Origin: Qiania dongpingensis
GTDB lineage: Bacteria > Bacillota > Clostridia > Lachnospirales > Lachnospiraceae
Assembly: GCF_014337195.1 (NCBI RefSeq)
Contig: NZ_CP060634.1
Span: 2,542,001-2,606,000 of the forward strand
DNA: 64,000 nt
Direction: 5' to 3'
Under the pieces are notes generated by a model. That model was not told the DNA's origin and made no database searches. It saw nothing but the letters and a program-made list of their open reading frames with translations. Each line of letters opens with the position of its first letter. Within the stretch, counting starts at the first letter, position 1. Positions 62,404-64,000 of the stretch are shown one piece after another. Position numbers and translations under genes: made by a program.

Positions 62404-63930
62404 ATGGCAGTTGCGACATTCGCAGCAATCGATGTGGGATCTTATGAACTGGAGCTTACGATATACGAAATCTCTCCGAAAAAAGGGATCGCGCAGTTAA
62501 ACCGGGTGAGGAAGGTCATCGGCCTGGGGCGCGATACCTATGACAGAGGTATCATCAGTTATGACCGGGTGGATGAGATGTGTAAGCTGCTCTCCAAATT
62601 CAAGGGAGTCATGGCAGAGTTCCAGGTGGACGGATATAAAGCTTACGGCACCAGCGCGATCAGGGAGGCGGAGAACCGGGAGGTGGTGCTGGATCAGATC
62701 AAGGTCCGCACCGGCCTGGAAGTAGAAGTACTGAGCAACTCGGAGCAGCGGTTTTTATGCTATAAGGCCATCGCGGCCAAAGAAAATGAGTTTAACAATA
62801 TCATCCAGAAGGGAACTGCCATCGCCGAGGTGGGGTCCGGCAGCATGCAGATTTCCGTGTTTGACAAGGATGCGCTGGTGACGACGCAGAACCTCCAGCT
62901 GGGAGCGCTCCGTATCCATCAGATTCTCGCCAAGACAGGCGGGACAAACAGTGATAAAAAGCAGATCATCCAGGAGCTGATCGACAATGATATCCAGACC
63001 TTCAAGAAGCTGTTCTTAAAGGAACGGGAGGTGAAGAATATCATTGCCACGGGAGTATGCGCCTTATATATGGGCCGCGGCGCCCATGCAGACAAGCAGC
63101 GTATCAGCGTCCAGGAGTTTCAGGAGTTCTATCAGGCGCTGCGGGATATGAGCGAGGAGCAGATTGCGGAGAAATACGATATTCCGGCGGAATTTGTGGC
63201 CCTGATCGTCCCCGGGGCCATGGTATATAAAAAGCTGATCGAGATCACGGGAGCCGAAATGGTATGGCTTCCGGGAGTCCGTCTGGGGGACGGCATCGCA
63301 GCAGAGTACGCGGAGCAGAAAAAACTTCTGAGGTTTCCCCATGATTTTTCACAGGATATCCTGGTGGCCGCCCGGAATATCGCAAAACGGTATATGAGTG
63401 ATAAAGAACATTCGGCGATCTTGGAGAAGAATGTGCTGAATATATTTGACAGCATGAGGAAATACCATGGTCTGGGGAAACGGGAGCGGCTGCTCCTGCA
63501 GATCAGCACGATCCTTCATGACTGTGGAAAGTATATTAGTATGCGGACCCCGGGAGAGTGCGCGTATAATATCATCATGTCTACGGAAATCATTGGTGTT
63601 TCCCATAAAGAAAGGGAGATCATTGCCAATGTGGTGAAATATAATACGATGGAATTCGATTATACGGCGGATTCCTATACGCTCAATAAGGATATGAGAA
63701 TCATCATAGCCAAGCTGACGGCGATTCTTAAGATCGGGAACGCCATGGACAGAAGCCATAAACAGAAATTCAAGGACATTCGGGTATCCATTAAAGACCA
63801 GCAAATGTTTCTGACTACCGATTCATCGGAGAACATCATGCTGGAGGAGAGCCTGTTCAAACAGAAGGCGGATTTCTTTGAAGAAGTCTATGGTATCAGG
63901 CCGGTGTTAAGGAAGAAGAAGGGAATATAA
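62404..63930 (+). CDS. ppx: Ppx/GppA family phosphatase (exopolyphosphatase)
   Basis: The protein has 508 residues. The ASKHA-type phosphatase domain spans 1-~310 (FAAIDVGSYELELTIYEI, AYGTSAIREAENREVVLD, AIAEVGSGSMQISVFDKD). A C-terminal HD-like domain (ILHDCGKYISM) spans ~320-508. It removes phosphates from polyphosphate or (p)ppGpp. GGGGTG precedes the ATG. The polyphosphate kinase start follows after 3 bp, favouring the exopolyphosphatase role. Confidence 0.92.
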   Translation: MAVATFAAIDVGSYELELTIYEISPKKGIAQLNRVRKVIGLGRDTYDRGIISYDRVDEMCKLLSKFKGVMAEFQVDGYKAYGTSAIREAENREVVLDQIKVRTGLEVEVLSNSEQRFLCYKAIAAKENEFNNIIQKGTAIAEVGSGSMQISVFDKDALVTTQNLQLGALRIHQILAKTGGTNSDKKQIIQELIDNDIQTFKKLFLKEREVKNIIATGVCALYMGRGAHADKQRISVQEFQEFYQALRDMSEEQIAEKYDIPAEFVALIVPGAMVYKKLIEITGAEMVWLPGVRLGDGIAAEYAEQKKLLRFPHDFSQDILVAARNIAKRYMSDKEHSAILEKNVLNIFDSMRKYHGLGKRERLLLQISTILHDCGKYISMRTPGECAYNIIMSTEIIGVSHKEREIIANVVKYNTMEFDYTADSYTLNKDMRIIIAKLTAILKIGNAMDRSHKQKFKDIRVSIKDQQMFLTTDSSENIMLEESLFKQKADFFEEVYGIRPVLRKKKGI

Positions 63931-63933
63931 ACT

Positions 63934-64000
63934 ATGGCAGAGGGAAAGGAATTCCAGAAAAGCGAATATTTCCAGAACAGGGAACTGTCCTGGCTTCAGT
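63934..64000 (+). CDS. ppk1: Polyphosphate kinase, N-terminal start only
   Basis: The first 22 residues, MAEGKEFQKSEYFQNRELSW then LQ, carry the YFxNRELSWL block found at the start of PPK1. The gene runs out of the window. Pairing with ppx directly upstream forms the familiar polyphosphate synthesis/degradation operon. Confidence 0.85.
   Translation, partial: MAEGKEFQKSEYFQNRELSWLQ

Noticed and set aside
1..64000. CRISPR array, rRNA or tRNA genes
   Set aside because: No regularly spaced short repeats beyond the two 60-bp units, and no tRNA or rRNA signature was found by reading both strands.

Overview
The window looks like a chromosomal segment of a gut Clostridia, most likely Lachnospiraceae. 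The signs are a moderately GC-rich housekeeping backbone, AGGAGG-type ribosome sites, the order folC-folE-HD-folP-folBK-pheA, an FMN-riboswitch RibU, a yjdF gene behind its azaaromatic riboswitch, PQTGD-type surface anchors and several families typical of Clostridia. No rRNA, tRNA or CRISPR array was seen.

Bases 1-334 are the 3' end of the housekeeping guaA (GMP synthase). An AT-rich integrative mobilizable element (about 323-11750) is inserted exactly at that 3' end. It carries an XRE regulator, a small Xis-like protein, a tyrosine integrase, a MobC-like protein, a RecA-like ATPase, a candidate oriT and a MobV relaxase. Its cargo is a defence module: a C5-methyltransferase with an N-terminal ribbon-helix-helix, an EcoRII-like restriction enzyme, a Vsr nickase, and an ABC/Rad50-like ATPase with a CPYC hook. 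That ATPase resembles RloC/PrrC anticodon nucleases and is split by one in-frame UGA. The last codons of guaA (GAGTTTGA) recur at 11739, 14395 and 18363, which suggests several rounds of insertion (accretion) at one site. The piece 11751-14395 holds only decayed genes, including a KilA-N gene with two nonsense codons.

Bases 14395-22620 are two diverged copies of one unit: a LytTR response regulator plus a GHKL sensor kinase, divergent from a sortase-type surface protein. The regulators of the first copy have collapsed by deletions. The surface protein of the second copy has a one-base insertion that destroys its membrane anchor. Next come an M13 metallopeptidase lipoprotein with an OmpR-type two-component system (22801-27246) and a second guaA (27492-28784) that has lost the catalytic half of its glutaminase domain.

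Bases 28800-48300 are a mosaic of small regulatory and stress genes: ProX deacylase, AraC/GyrI regulator, an ECF sigma/anti-sigma pair with a related lipoprotein, a Nudix enzyme, a Vat-like acetyltransferase, a TipAL-type MerR with a 19-bp-spacer promoter, two MFS exporters and a TetR with visible operators. At 35780-38681 lies a four-gene operon: NAD(P)-binding oxidoreductase, flavin/ferredoxin fusion, zinc macrodomain and SirTM-class sirtuin. It is divergent from an HxlR regulator and resembles the reversible ADP-ribosylation systems but lacks the usual lipoyl carrier.

Bases 48300-64000 are mostly metabolic: yjdF with its riboswitch, ribU with an FMN riboswitch, a eukaryotic-type hisA, a ROK regulator with two polyol dehydrogenases, the folate operon, pheA, a DUF815 ATPase, an Ppx/GppA phosphatase and the start of a polyphosphate kinase.
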